8,326 nt of DNA, taken from NCBI GenBank assembly GCA_965365285.1, contig CBDUBC010000116.1, forward strand, positions 1 through 8,326, read 5' to 3'. How positions within the stretch are numbered: the first letter of the stretch is position 1; every line of letters starts with the position of its first letter. The notes below the pieces were generated by a model. It made no database searches. It saw only the letters and a list, made by a program, of their open reading frames with translations, and had not been told where the DNA came from. The stretch is from JAURDE01 sp965365285 (lineage in GTDB: Bacteria; Bdellovibrionota; Bacteriovoracia; Bacteriovoracales; Bacteriovoracaceae). A program made the position numbers and the translations under genes. This document shows, one piece after another, positions 1 through 5,005 of the stretch.

Positions 1-252
1 AACCTCTTTACCCGTAACAAGGTCTTTAATGGTCGTATTGATATTTTGAACTGCTTTTTTAACACTTTTTCCAAGGTACACATTTTTATCGCCGTCTCGA
101 AGTTCTAGCGCTTCTCGAGAACCTGTTGAGGCACCACTTGGCACAGAAGCTCTTCCAAGGTTTCCTTTCTCAGTTATTACATCAGCTTCAACAGTTGGAT
201 TTCCTCTAGAATCGAGGACCTGTCTGGCCATCACCATCTTAATTTTTGACAT
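1..252 (-). CDS. eno: Enolase, N-terminal 84 residues (partial, cut by window edge)
   Basis: Enolase is the cytoplasmic glycolytic enzyme that converts 2-phosphoglycerate to phosphoenolpyruvate; in many bacteria it also has a role in RNA degradation complexes. The visible part begins MSKIKMVMARQVLDSRGNPT and carries the family's N-terminal hallmarks: the DSRGNPTVEADV strand (residues 14-25), the mobile active-site loop SVPSGASTGS (about 36-45) and REALELRDGD right after it. It aligns without gaps to the start of E. coli Eno as I recall it. The ATG at 250-252 is supported by a strong Shine-Dalgarno AAGGAGAT (plus-strand 257-264) four bases upstream. The gene runs off the left edge, so the catalytic barrel is not visible. 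It lies 61 bp downstream of murI on the same strand but has its own likely promoter in that gap. Identity is secure. Confidence 0.97.
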   Translation of the reverse strand, partial: MSKIKMVMARQVLDSRGNPTVEADVITEKGNLGRASVPSGASTGSREALELRDGDKNVYLGKSVKKAVQNINTTIKDLVTGKEV

Positions 253-280
253 GAATATCTCCTTGGAAAAAATAAGGGCG

Positions 281-309
281 ATTAAAACATTTTAGGGTCT
301 TTGTGGCAA
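281..309 (-). promoter_or_regulatory. Sigma70-type promoter for eno
   Basis: On the minus strand, TTGCCA (304-309; 5 of 6 matches to TTGACA) and TTTAAT (281-286; 5 of 6 to TATAAT) are separated by exactly 17 bases. A start about seven bases downstream, near 274, gives a leader of roughly 20 nt that contains the AAGGAGAT ribosome binding site of eno. The element lies wholly in the murI-eno spacer, so enolase can be expressed independently of murI. This is seen by eye and has not been tested. Confidence 0.65.
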
Positions 310-313
310 TTTC

Positions 314-1087
314 TTATTGAATACCTAGCTCATCAAACCCCTTCATTTCCCATGTGTTGAGAGAACTTCGTTTAAAAAGGAAGTCCTTACTTTTAGGACT
401 TGGGATGGAGCTTTTGGGTAAGGAGTCAATTAAACTCGACACTCGTCTAGCAACGGCTTGGCAAGGGGTAATGCAATTGGCATTAGTTTTATCTTCAATA
501 AGCTTTTTGACTAGAGAGTAATGGGTACAGGCCAGGATGACATGACTTGGACTGTAATCGATCAAAGGCTTGAGCTCGTTAATAATTTCATTCTTTAATC
601 TTTTATTAAGCCCTTTCCAGTAAGCCTTTTCTATGAGGGATGCCAATTGGGGTAAAACAATAGGCTTGATTCTTTGACTATCTTGGATTTTTTGAGTCAG
701 GAGAGAAAACCTGGAAGAATGAAAACTTGCCTGGGTGAGAAGTAACGCAGGTTTGGAGAGGGGGCGCCTCTTTGCTTCTTTGTGTATAGCATTAACATAG
801 GGTTCTACACCAACAAAGGGGATATGGGGAAACTGCTTTCTCATAGCATCAATTCCCGCAAGAGTTGCTGTATTACAGGCCACAATAATCAGATCAATGG
901 AGTGATCCTCGAGCTCAGAGATAATACAGCTCATACGATCTTGAATCTCAACGACATTTTTTGGTCCGTAGGGACTATGAGCATCATCAGAAAAGTAGTA
1001 ATAGTCGTGGAGAGGAAGACGTTTTTCTACCTCTTTAAGAATACTAAAACCACCAATGCCGCTGTCAAAAATACCAATTTTGGCCAT
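314..1087 (-). CDS. murI: Glutamate racemase
   Basis: This cytoplasmic enzyme interconverts L- and D-glutamate without a cofactor and supplies D-Glu for peptidoglycan precursors. The 257-residue length is typical. The family motifs are all present: GIFDSGIGG (residues 5-13, with D8-S9), SPYG (38-41), the first catalytic cysteine C71 in VACNTAT, and the second, C187, with H189 in ACTHY. The two-cysteine layout supports a PLP-independent racemase; murI fits better than aspartate racemase because of the N-terminal DSGIGG and the ACTHY motif. The start ATG at 1085-1087 begins MAKIGIFDSG, which matches the family start, yet no Shine-Dalgarno is visible upstream. The gene is divergent from the thioesterase gene with only 23 bp between the two start codons, and eno follows downstream. 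No terminator is seen between murI and eno, so read-through into eno is possible. Confidence 0.95.
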   Translation of the reverse strand: MAKIGIFDSGIGGFSILKEVEKRLPLHDYYYFSDDAHSPYGPKNVVEIQDRMSCIISELEDHSIDLIIVACNTATLAGIDAMRKQFPHIPFVGVEPYVNAIHKEAKRRPLSKPALLLTQASFHSSRFSLLTQKIQDSQRIKPIVLPQLASLIEKAYWKGLNKRLKNEIINELKPLIDYSPSHVILACTHYSLVKKLIEDKTNANCITPCQAVARRVSSLIDSLPKSSIPSPKSKDFLFKRSSLNTWEMKGFDELGIQ

Positions 1088-1094
1088 AGAGCAA

Positions 1095-1104
1095 TTTATA
1101 TAAC
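1095..1104. promoter_or_regulatory. Shared symmetrical -10 box of the divergent murI / thioesterase pair
   Basis: The 23-bp spacer 1088-1110 contains the perfect palindrome TTATATAA (1096-1103), centred within half a base of the midpoint between the two start codons. Read rightward it offers TATATA/TATAAC (1097-1104); read leftward it offers TATAAA (plus-strand 1095-1100). A start about seven bases beyond each box falls on or next to the A of the ATG on both sides (about 1110-1111 and 1087-1088). Neither gene has a purine-rich ribosome binding site in this spacer. For the leftward direction a weak -35, TTCTCA (4 of 6), lies at 1118-1123 with 17-bp spacing inside the thioesterase gene; no convincing rightward -35 is seen. 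That these are promoters, and that the messages are leaderless, is inferred. Confidence 0.45.
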
Positions 1105-1110
1105 AAAATA

Positions 1111-1548
1111 ATGACTATGAGAATTAAATTTAATATCCCTTCAGAGCACCAAGTCTTCAAATGCCAAATAGCTGTTCGAATTGATGACATAAACTATGGA
1201 AATCACCTTTCCAATGATCGCCTCCTTACCTATGCTCATGAATGCCGTCTTCAGTACTTTAGGGCCCTGGGTTACCAGGATGAAAGAGATGTTGGCGGAC
1301 AATCCTTAATCATGTCAGATTCGGCCATTATGTATCGAGGAGAGGGGTTTTATGGCGATATCCTTAAAGTCTCTCTTTTCTCTCCACCCCCTCATGAGTA
1401 CGGATTCGATTTATTTTATTTAATGAGTAATCAAGAGAGTAAGGAAGTCGCCAGAATCAAAACTGGGCTTGTTTTTTATGATTATCAAAATAAGAAGCTG
1501 ATAAAAAATCCATCTGGGTTCGAAGGCGTTCTCAAATCTGTTCAATAA
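1111..1548 (+). CDS. Hotdog-fold acyl-CoA thioesterase-like protein (4HBT family)
   Basis: A 145-residue protein, the usual size of a single-hotdog-domain thioesterase of the YbgC/FadM (4HBT) type; these cytoplasmic enzymes hydrolyse acyl-CoA or acyl-ACP thioesters. The segment RIDDINYGNHLSND (residues 23-36) corresponds to the family motif with the catalytic Asp (D25 or D26) followed by the start of the hotdog helix (LLTYAHECRLQYF). The middle strands include MYRGEGFYGDILKVSL, where MxYxxxxxxGD is typical, and the last strand KTGLVFYDYQNKKLIKNP ends in the usual Asn/Ile-Pro region. The substrate cannot be told from sequence. The start could be ATG 1111 or ATG 1117 two codons later; neither has a Shine-Dalgarno, and the first fits the predicted transcription start. 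It is divergent from murI and 46 bp upstream of the hybrid kinase, with which it may be co-transcribed. Confidence 0.82.
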   Translation: MTMRIKFNIPSEHQVFKCQIAVRIDDINYGNHLSNDRLLTYAHECRLQYFRALGYQDERDVGGQSLIMSDSAIMYRGEGFYGDILKVSLFSPPPHEYGFDLFYLMSNQESKEVARIKTGLVFYDYQNKKLIKNPSGFEGVLKSVQ

Positions 1549-1594
1549 GATTTATTTTCATCAAACATTTATTTGACTATTCCGATAGGTCTTT

Positions 1595-2683
1595 ATGGAT
1601 AAATATAAAGTCCTTTTCATTGATGACTCGTTTATTGATCGTACGATCTTTTTAGAATTTCTATCTGACCAATACGAAGGTTATGTAGCAGAAAATATTG
1701 AAGATGCCATTACTGTCGCCAAAGAAGTGCACCCTGAAATTTATATTTGCGATGTCAATCTTGGTAACGAAAATGGATTTGATCTCATTGATCGATTAAG
1801 AAAAGAATGTGTTCAGGACAATGTTCACTTTATCATGTTAAGCGTAGAGGGTGACAAAGATAATATTCTCAGAGGTATTGAAAAAGGTGTAGATGATTAT
1901 ATGGAAAAACCCATTGAAAAAACTACTCTTAATTTTGCAATCGATAAATTAATTGAATCTAAGATCCATAAAGAAAAAATCGCAAAGTATATTAGGGAAA
2001 AAGAAATTCAACAGCTCTTAGAAGGGCTTGCTCATGATATTTCTTCCCCCGCAATGTCAATTTTATGGACTCTCCAAAAGCTCACTAAAGAACTTGGAGA
2101 GAAACACCCCCATGTTCAAAAGCTTAATACCAATGCAAAGAGAATATATGAAATAATCACTCTTGTTAGAGAGCTTCAAAGTATTATTAGTGGAAGTAAA
2201 AAATTCATTCTCCGTCCTGTTTCTCTTAAAGATACTATACACAGATCTATTGACCTTATTAAAGAAAAGTTAGAAGAGAAGAAAATTGAAATTGAACATA
2301 ATTTAATCGACGCCAAAGTTATAGCCGAGGAAGTCAGTTTAAGTAACATGGTTATTTATAACTTCATCAATAATGCGGTTAAATTCTCTAACCCTAATAC
2401 AAAGATTACAATCACTATGAAAGAAAGTGACGATATGGTTATTACTGAAATTAAGGATCATGGAGTTGGAATCCATCCGGAGACCCTTAAGGATATTTTA
2501 AGTATTAAAAATATTGTTAAAACCAAGGGAACAGCGGGTGAGATAGGAATTGGCTACGGTCTCCCTCTAAGCGTGCACTATATAAGCCTTTATAATGGTG
2601 AGTTTAGTATCGATTCCGTTACAACGCAGATGGATGAAAATAATCATGGCACCACGGTCACCCTAAAGCTTAAAAAGGCGTAA
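1595..2683 (+). CDS. Soluble hybrid: response-regulator receiver domain followed by histidine kinase
   Basis: A 362-residue cytoplasmic signalling protein with the receiver domain at the N-terminus and a complete kinase core behind it. Receiver (about 3-120): acidic pair D10-D11, phospho-acceptor D53 in YICDVNLG, S83 in IMLSVEGD, and K105 in MEKP. The kinase has an H-box with H147 in LAHDISSP, a DHp helix pair to about residue 200, the N-box NFINNAVKFS (N256, N260), G1 box DHGVGI (288-293) and G2 box GIGYGLPLS (318-326). All catalytic residues are present, so it should be active. There is no transmembrane segment and no PAS or GAF sensor; input most likely comes by phosphorylation of D53 from another kinase or by binding a partner. 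No dedicated output regulator lies next to it. The ATG has only a weak AGGT four bases upstream. No clear promoter is seen in the 46-bp gap after the thioesterase gene, so read-through is possible. Confidence 0.92.
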   Translation: MDKYKVLFIDDSFIDRTIFLEFLSDQYEGYVAENIEDAITVAKEVHPEIYICDVNLGNENGFDLIDRLRKECVQDNVHFIMLSVEGDKDNILRGIEKGVDDYMEKPIEKTTLNFAIDKLIESKIHKEKIAKYIREKEIQQLLEGLAHDISSPAMSILWTLQKLTKELGEKHPHVQKLNTNAKRIYEIITLVRELQSIISGSKKFILRPVSLKDTIHRSIDLIKEKLEEKKIEIEHNLIDAKVIAEEVSLSNMVIYNFINNAVKFSNPNTKITITMKESDDMVITEIKDHGVGIHPETLKDILSIKNIVKTKGTAGEIGIGYGLPLSVHYISLYNGEFSIDSVTTQMDENNHGTTVTLKLKKA

Positions 2684-2695
2684 ATGCCTTATTTT
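2675..2695 (+). terminator. Weak hairpin with short T-run at the end of the kinase gene
   Basis: AAGGC (2675-2679) and GCCTT (2686-2690) form a 5-bp stem around a 6-base loop that includes the stop codon; it can extend past one A-A mismatch by AAA/TTT pairs, and ATTTTA follows. The form is that of a poor Rho-independent terminator; the stem is short and the T-run has only four T's, so it may be inactive. Confidence 0.3.
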
Positions 2696-2720
2696 AGGGG
2701 CTCTCAAGCATTCCTAAAAT
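2691..2720. repeat. Perfect 8-bp inverted repeat in the spacer downstream of the kinase gene
   Basis: ATTTTAGG (2691-2698) and CCTAAAAT (2713-2720) are exact reverse complements around a 14-base gap. No T-run follows on either strand, so it does not look like an intrinsic terminator. It could be a weak RNA stem, part of the transcription end together with the hairpin just before it, or a protein-binding dyad upstream of the small coiled-coil gene. The function is unknown. Confidence 0.4.
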
Positions 2721-2760
2721 CTCTCTAAGTCCTCAATATTGTAAAATATACCTTCCCTCT

Positions 2761-2790
2761 TTAAGAACCCACTACCTCTTATGTTAAAAT
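2761..2790 (+). promoter_or_regulatory. Extended -10 promoter of the small coiled-coil gene
   Basis: TGTTAAAAT (2782-2790) matches an extended -10 element (TGn followed by TAAAAT, 5 of 6 to TATAAT). A weak -35, TTAAGA (2761-2766, 4 of 6), lies 18 bases upstream. The predicted start is about position 2797, the A of the ATG of the next gene, which implies a leaderless or near-leaderless message. This is an inference from spacing. Confidence 0.45.
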
Positions 2791-2796
2791 TCTAGG

Positions 2797-3093
2797 ATGA
2801 AAAAGGATGAAAATTTAATCCAAAAAATTAAAGAGCTAGAGGAAGAGAAAGAAAGACTTCTCACAGCTCACCCTGAGTTATATAGACTTCAATTTGAGCT
2901 TGAAGAAAGATTACTTATTGCTGGTGATGACCCCGAACTTCGATCAAAAATCGCCCATGATATGATGATGAATCATCTCGAAACAAAGCTGGTTCCAGCT
3001 CTGGGTGTTCTAAAGAAACTCATGAAGGAATTAAAAAAGGAGATCCAAGATGAATCTCCTAGGCTTCGACTTATTCACTCTAAAGATCAATAA
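2797..3093 (+). CDS. Small charged coiled-coil protein of unknown function
   Basis: I do not recognise this 98-residue protein. It is almost entirely helical by composition, rich in Lys, Glu and Leu, with no cysteine, no tryptophan, no signal peptide and no membrane segment. Residues 3-40 have a heptad-like pattern (LIQKIKELEEEKERLL, then LYRLQFELEERLL). A second amphipathic helix runs from about residue 50 to 85, including the run HDMMMNH and LVPALGVLKKLMKELKKEI. The two are separated by AGDDPELRSK, so an antiparallel helical hairpin is plausible. It could be a scaffold or a partner of the kinase encoded 113 bp upstream, but nothing proves that. The start is unusual: AGG touches the ATG directly, too close for a ribosome binding site, and the nearest other upstream ATG (2781) hits a stop after four codons. 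Its last seven bases overlap the end of the convergent phosphoesterase gene. Codon use resembles its neighbours, so it is probably a real gene. Confidence 0.7.
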   Translation: MKKDENLIQKIKELEEEKERLLTAHPELYRLQFELEERLLIAGDDPELRSKIAHDMMMNHLETKLVPALGVLKKLMKELKKEIQDESPRLRLIHSKDQ

Positions 3094-4268
3094 CGTTTTT
3101 TCTTCTCAAAAGTAATCTGATCAAAAGATTTTTGACTATTAGGGACTTCTACGCTGACAAGAAGTTTATTTCCACTTCTCTTAAGCATAAAAAGATGGTG
3201 CATAGAATAGGCATATCCAGGAGCTCTGAAATACCATTTGTCCCCTCTTTTCGGATCCCTTTGGCTAACACCCATTCCCCCTTCACCTAGGTAAACGATA
3301 CCTTTTTCATGATTCACAGATTCTTTATAGATAGGTGCAGTTCTTTTAAGAACGTGGCCATCGGATTCAAATACAAAATCAACTTGGTATTTTTCAAAGA
3401 GAGGGACCCAAAACCTTCTCGCCTTACCTGCTTTCTTAACAGCAGGAAAAGCTGGCCTATGATAGTTAGGAATCATCCAATAATTTTTAGCTGAAAGTTC
3501 TTGAAGCGTTTGCTTTAACCATTTTCTCTGCTTACCGAGATGAGGAATATTGGTGTTGAGGTTAATAATGGCAATATCAGAAAAATAAGAAACATAATAA
3601 ACATCTTCATAACCAGCTTCTTCCATAAAAAAGATATCATTAAAAAGCCGAGAATCCGTCTCATGGTTTCCTCGAACAGGAACAAAGGGGAGAACTCTAT
3701 TATCTTTTGTGATGGTTTCTTGGTAATCTTCTAACCATTGATTCCATTGATCCCAGCTCATTCCATTAGCGATCATATCTCCGCCAAAAACCATGGCCAC
3801 GATCTCAGGGTTCGTCTCAAGAAGAGATTTCATTTTACGGTTCATGACTCTTCTTTGCTCAGCATCTGATCTTGAATCTCCACCAAACAAAAGAGCGAGT
3901 GGAGCGTCTTTTTTAACGGGTGCTGTTTTAAAATGATAAGTTTTCGATGTTCCTTTTTCATTAGTCAATTGGAAATAAACCATAGAGTCAGCAGATAGCT
4001 CATTTAAAGAAAATTGAACTAAATATTTTCCACCTCTTTTAATTTTTCTCAGACCATAATTATCAACTCTGATTTTGTTCTTAGAATCAAGCTTTTGGTT
4101 CATTGAGTAATATAGAGTTGAGCCTTTTGCTTCGTCGCGATTATCGACGGTGTAAACAACCATGGCCTTGTGGGCAGGGTCAGAGTGCATGAGAACTCTC
4201 AAGTGTTTAAAATTAGCACTCGCAGAGAAGGTGACAAAAAATAGAATTAAGGATGCAAAAAACTTCAT
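3087..4268 (-). CDS. Exported metallophosphoesterase, purple-acid-phosphatase-like (Fn3-like + calcineurin-like domains)
   Basis: A 393-residue protein with a signal peptide (MKFFASLILFFVTFSASA, cleavage likely after A18), so it acts in the periplasm or outside the cell as a phosphomono- or diesterase. Residues 20-117 form a beta-rich Fn3-like domain of the kind that precedes purple acid phosphatase domains, ending YFQLTNEKGTSKTYHFKT. The catalytic domain follows with motifs in order: GGDSR (D131), GGDMIANG (D164), RGNHE (N201, H202), NYHRP (H270) and ESDGHVLKRT (H305). Two positions depart from classical purple acid phosphatases: the Tyr iron ligand of GDxxY is replaced by Ala (D164-MIA), and the HxH/HDH pair near the end reads D303-G-H305, so one His is replaced by Asp. 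It may still bind two metals in a variant site; the substrate is unknown. The start has a good AGGAG. It is last in the minus-strand gene block, and its 3' end overlaps the convergent small gene by 7 bp. Confidence 0.85.
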   Translation of the reverse strand: MKFFASLILFFVTFSASANFKHLRVLMHSDPAHKAMVVYTVDNRDEAKGSTLYYSMNQKLDSKNKIRVDNYGLRKIKRGGKYLVQFSLNELSADSMVYFQLTNEKGTSKTYHFKTAPVKKDAPLALLFGGDSRSDAEQRRVMNRKMKSLLETNPEIVAMVFGGDMIANGMSWDQWNQWLEDYQETITKDNRVLPFVPVRGNHETDSRLFNDIFFMEEAGYEDVYYVSYFSDIAIINLNTNIPHLGKQRKWLKQTLQELSAKNYWMIPNYHRPAFPAVKKAGKARRFWVPLFEKYQVDFVFESDGHVLKRTAPIYKESVNHEKGIVYLGEGGMGVSQRDPKRGDKWYFRAPGYAYSMHHLFMLKRSGNKLLVSVEVPNSQKSFDQITFEKKKRY

Positions 4269-4273
4269 GAAAA

Positions 4274-4279
4274 CTCCTA
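4274..4279 (-). promoter_or_regulatory. Shine-Dalgarno of the phosphoesterase gene, overlapping the upstream stop codon
   Basis: The minus-strand hexamer TAGGAG contains both the TAG stop of the upstream membrane-protein gene and the AGGAG ribosome binding site of the phosphoesterase gene, five bases before its ATG. A ribosome ending translation of the first gene stops on the initiation site of the second, which supports translational coupling. Confidence 0.75.
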
Positions 4280-5005
4280 AAAATTTTCTCTCTTATAATA
4301 TTTTAAATGCAATATGAGTAGTAAAGGTATGACAAAATGAGGAATTCTTTCAAAAAACGGTATAATTCCATCAAGTCCATAAAAGATAGGTCTTAAGGCG
4401 GCTGTAAAGAGCCCCCAAAAGAGGAAGTAAATCAATAACGCAACGTTCCTCCTCGCAAAAAAGATTCCCACACCGGCAAAAATATCAACAATTCCAACGA
4501 TCAAAAGAATTTTAGAGGAAAATCCTTCCATTACGAAATCGCCAAAAATAAGAGAATAAAAATACATGAAAAGATCGAGAAACTCTGGATTTCCATAAAG
4601 TGCCTCAACGCCGTGAAAAATAAAAGTGGATGCTAATCCAAAAATAATCCAATTTTCTTGATTCTTTTGAGCTTTATAGTACCCATATAATGGAAAAAGA
4701 ATTCGGGCCAAATGGGCCGGAATAATTAAATGAGAAAGAAAAAACCCTCCCAAGAGGAGTTTGGTAAAACTCAAAGATAAAAAGAAAAATGAAATCAGAA
4801 CATAAAAAGACCTTTTCCATTGAGCAAGAAAAAAAGAGGCAAAGGTTATAAGGACAAATCCCCTCTCAAGGAGGAGACTATTCATTTCTTTCCAACCAAG
4901 TTCTAAAAAAAAGTAAGACCCAATGCTTGTACCGTACTGAAAGGTATGAATAAGAGAGGCCGTAATCTGAAGGAAAAGGGTACTAAGGAAGACGAAGCGA
5001 ATCAT
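4277..5005 (-). CDS. Polytopic inner-membrane protein of unknown function (DoxX-like in style)
   Basis: A 242-residue, strongly hydrophobic protein with about seven or eight membrane spans at roughly residues 3-22, 47-62, 65-89, 92-108, 118-135, 164-183, 187-205 and 221-236. The spans are rich in Phe and Leu, and several polar residues lie in or next to them (H20, H98, R101, H131, E134, R205, H223). The phrase IVGIVDIFAGVGIFF (169-183) recalls DoxX/DoxD-type proteins, in which a conserved helix carries a G-x-x-E/D-pattern; the resemblance is weak and I do not assign a function. The start codon directly follows the pepQ stop (TAGATG), with AAGGAG (plus-strand 5012-5017) inside the pepQ coding end, six bases before the ATG. 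It is co-transcribed with pepQ and the phosphoesterase, perhaps as an envelope partner of the latter. Confidence 0.8.
   Translation of the reverse strand: MIRFVFLSTLFLQITASLIHTFQYGTSIGSYFFLELGWKEMNSLLLERGFVLITFASFFLAQWKRSFYVLISFFFLSLSFTKLLLGGFFLSHLIIPAHLARILFPLYGYYKAQKNQENWIIFGLASTFIFHGVEALYGNPEFLDLFMYFYSLIFGDFVMEGFSSKILLIVGIVDIFAGVGIFFARRNVALLIYFLFWGLFTAALRPIFYGLDGIIPFFERIPHFVIPLLLILHLKYYKRENF

Noticed and set aside
782..1111. A 109-codon open frame on the plus strand ending TAATG at the thioesterase start, which looks like translational coupling.
   Set aside because: It lies wholly antisense to murI, its product resembles no protein family, and the murI reading is unambiguous. The TAATG overlap is a coincidence of the AT-rich spacer.
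1573..1603. TTGACT followed by GATAAA or TATAAA as a promoter for the hybrid kinase gene.
   Set aside because: The spacing is 19 or 25 bases and the start would fall inside the coding sequence, cutting the first strand and acidic pair (D10-D11) of the receiver domain; no later start codon would preserve it.
3121..3135. TCAAAA-GAT-TTTTGA inverted repeat as a terminator for the small coiled-coil gene.
   Set aside because: It is an AT-only weak stem with a 3-base loop inside the phosphoesterase coding sequence and has no following T-run.
3309..3734. Two short plus-strand open frames (3309-3494 and 3540-3734).
   Set aside because: They lie antisense within the phosphoesterase gene, whose motifs are continuous across the region, and they have no recognisable content.
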